DNA of 7,800 nucleotides from Bacteroidales bacterium (lineage in GTDB: Bacteria > Bacteroidota > Bacteroidia > Bacteroidales > WCHB1-69). The position numbers and the translations under genes were made by a program. Below the pieces are notes generated by a model, which made no database searches, was not told the DNA's origin, and saw nothing but the letters and a program-made list of their open reading frames with translations. The stretch lies in assembly GCA_017618435.1 (NCBI GenBank), contig JAFZUH010000052.1:1-7800 (forward strand). Direction: 5' to 3'. Positions 7,678-7,800 of the stretch are shown one piece after another; within the stretch, counting starts at the first letter, position 1, and every line of letters begins with the position of its first letter.

Positions 7678-7698
7678 ATTTGCACCGTTTATGCAAAT
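7678..7698. repeat. Inverted repeat in tandem copy 1
   Basis: The arms ATTTGCA and TGCAAAT are perfect 7-bp reverse complements around a 7-base centre, CCGTTTA. No T-run follows on either strand, so it does not look like an intrinsic terminator. It could be a dimeric-regulator site or an RNA hairpin if transcribed. Confidence 0.75.
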
Positions 7699-7717
7699 CG
7701 TCTTTCTCAAGATTTGG

Positions 7718-7740
7718 CATTTGCACCGTTTATGCAAATG
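7718..7740. repeat. Inverted repeat in tandem copy 2
   Basis: The arms CATTTGCA and TGCAAATG are perfect 8-bp reverse complements around the same CCGTTTA centre as in copy 1, one pair longer because unit position 30 is G here and C in copy 1. The centre-to-centre distance to copy 1 is about 41 bp. No terminator-like T-run is attached. Confidence 0.75.
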
Positions 7741-7800
7741 GTATTTCTCAAGATTTGGCAGTGTTATTCTAAAATTATTATACATTATATTAATATATAG

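Larger units (their letters stand above)
7670..7760. repeat. 41-bp tandem direct repeat, two copies plus a stub
   Basis: Copy 1 (7670-7710) and copy 2 (7711-7751) are adjacent 41-bp units that match at 38 of 41 positions, differing at unit positions 6, 30 and 33. A 9-bp start of a third unit, GATTTGGCA, follows at 7752-7760 before the similarity stops. Each full unit contains an inverted repeat around a constant CCGTTTA centre. The period is close to four helical turns, so the centres fall on nearly the same face of the DNA. There are no spacers, so it is not a CRISPR array. It could be a paired operator for the downstream operon, a dispersed palindromic repeat of this genome, or a small replication-slippage product. 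Confidence 0.85.

Noticed and set aside
7670..7760. CRISPR array or intrinsic terminator as explanation for the repeats at the right end.
   Set aside because: The units are directly adjacent with no spacers, and neither hairpin is followed by a T-run.

Overview
The window looks like part of a chromosome from a member of the Bacteroidota, probably an anaerobic Bacteroidales-like bacterium. Four observations support this. Gene starts lack Shine-Dalgarno sequences and are preceded by A/T-rich DNA. A perfect TAnnTTTG (Bacteroidota -7 type) box lies upstream of the first gene. The second gene is an AddB-like nuclease of the type I know from this phylum, and the sirtuin appears to have lost its zinc ribbon, as I recall for Bacteroidota homologues. 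The flavodiiron protein suggests anaerobic or microaerobic life. No species can be named from the sequence alone.

Layout. Positions 1-139 are AT-rich and carry the likely promoter. Two plus-strand genes follow: dtd (D-aminoacyl-tRNA deacylase, 140-592) and, 4 bp later, a large AddB-like PD-(D/E)XK nuclease with a four-cysteine iron-sulfur signature (597-3356). They meet, stop codon against stop codon with a 2-bp overlap, a tightly packed minus-strand operon. In transcription order the operon is a class A flavodiiron protein (7587-6397), thpR (6396-5827), a CobB-type sirtuin (5793-5092), hutI (5088-3850) and folK (3853-3353). Its junctions are 0, 33, 3 and -4 bp, so the five genes are very likely co-transcribed, although their functions are diverse: O2/NO detoxification, RNA end processing, protein deacylation, histidine catabolism and folate synthesis. 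The right end (7588-7800) is intergenic and holds a 41-bp tandem direct repeat (two full copies and a stub). Each full copy contains a perfect inverted repeat.

Most of the window is housekeeping and metabolic DNA with intact genes. I see no mobile element, CRISPR array, tRNA, rRNA, toxin-antitoxin pair or clear defence island. The points most worth a second look are the tandem palindromic repeats upstream of the flavodiiron operon, the sirtuin that lacks zinc-binding cysteines but keeps the desuccinylase-type Tyr/Arg pair, and the terminator-less convergent junction with overlapping stop codons.
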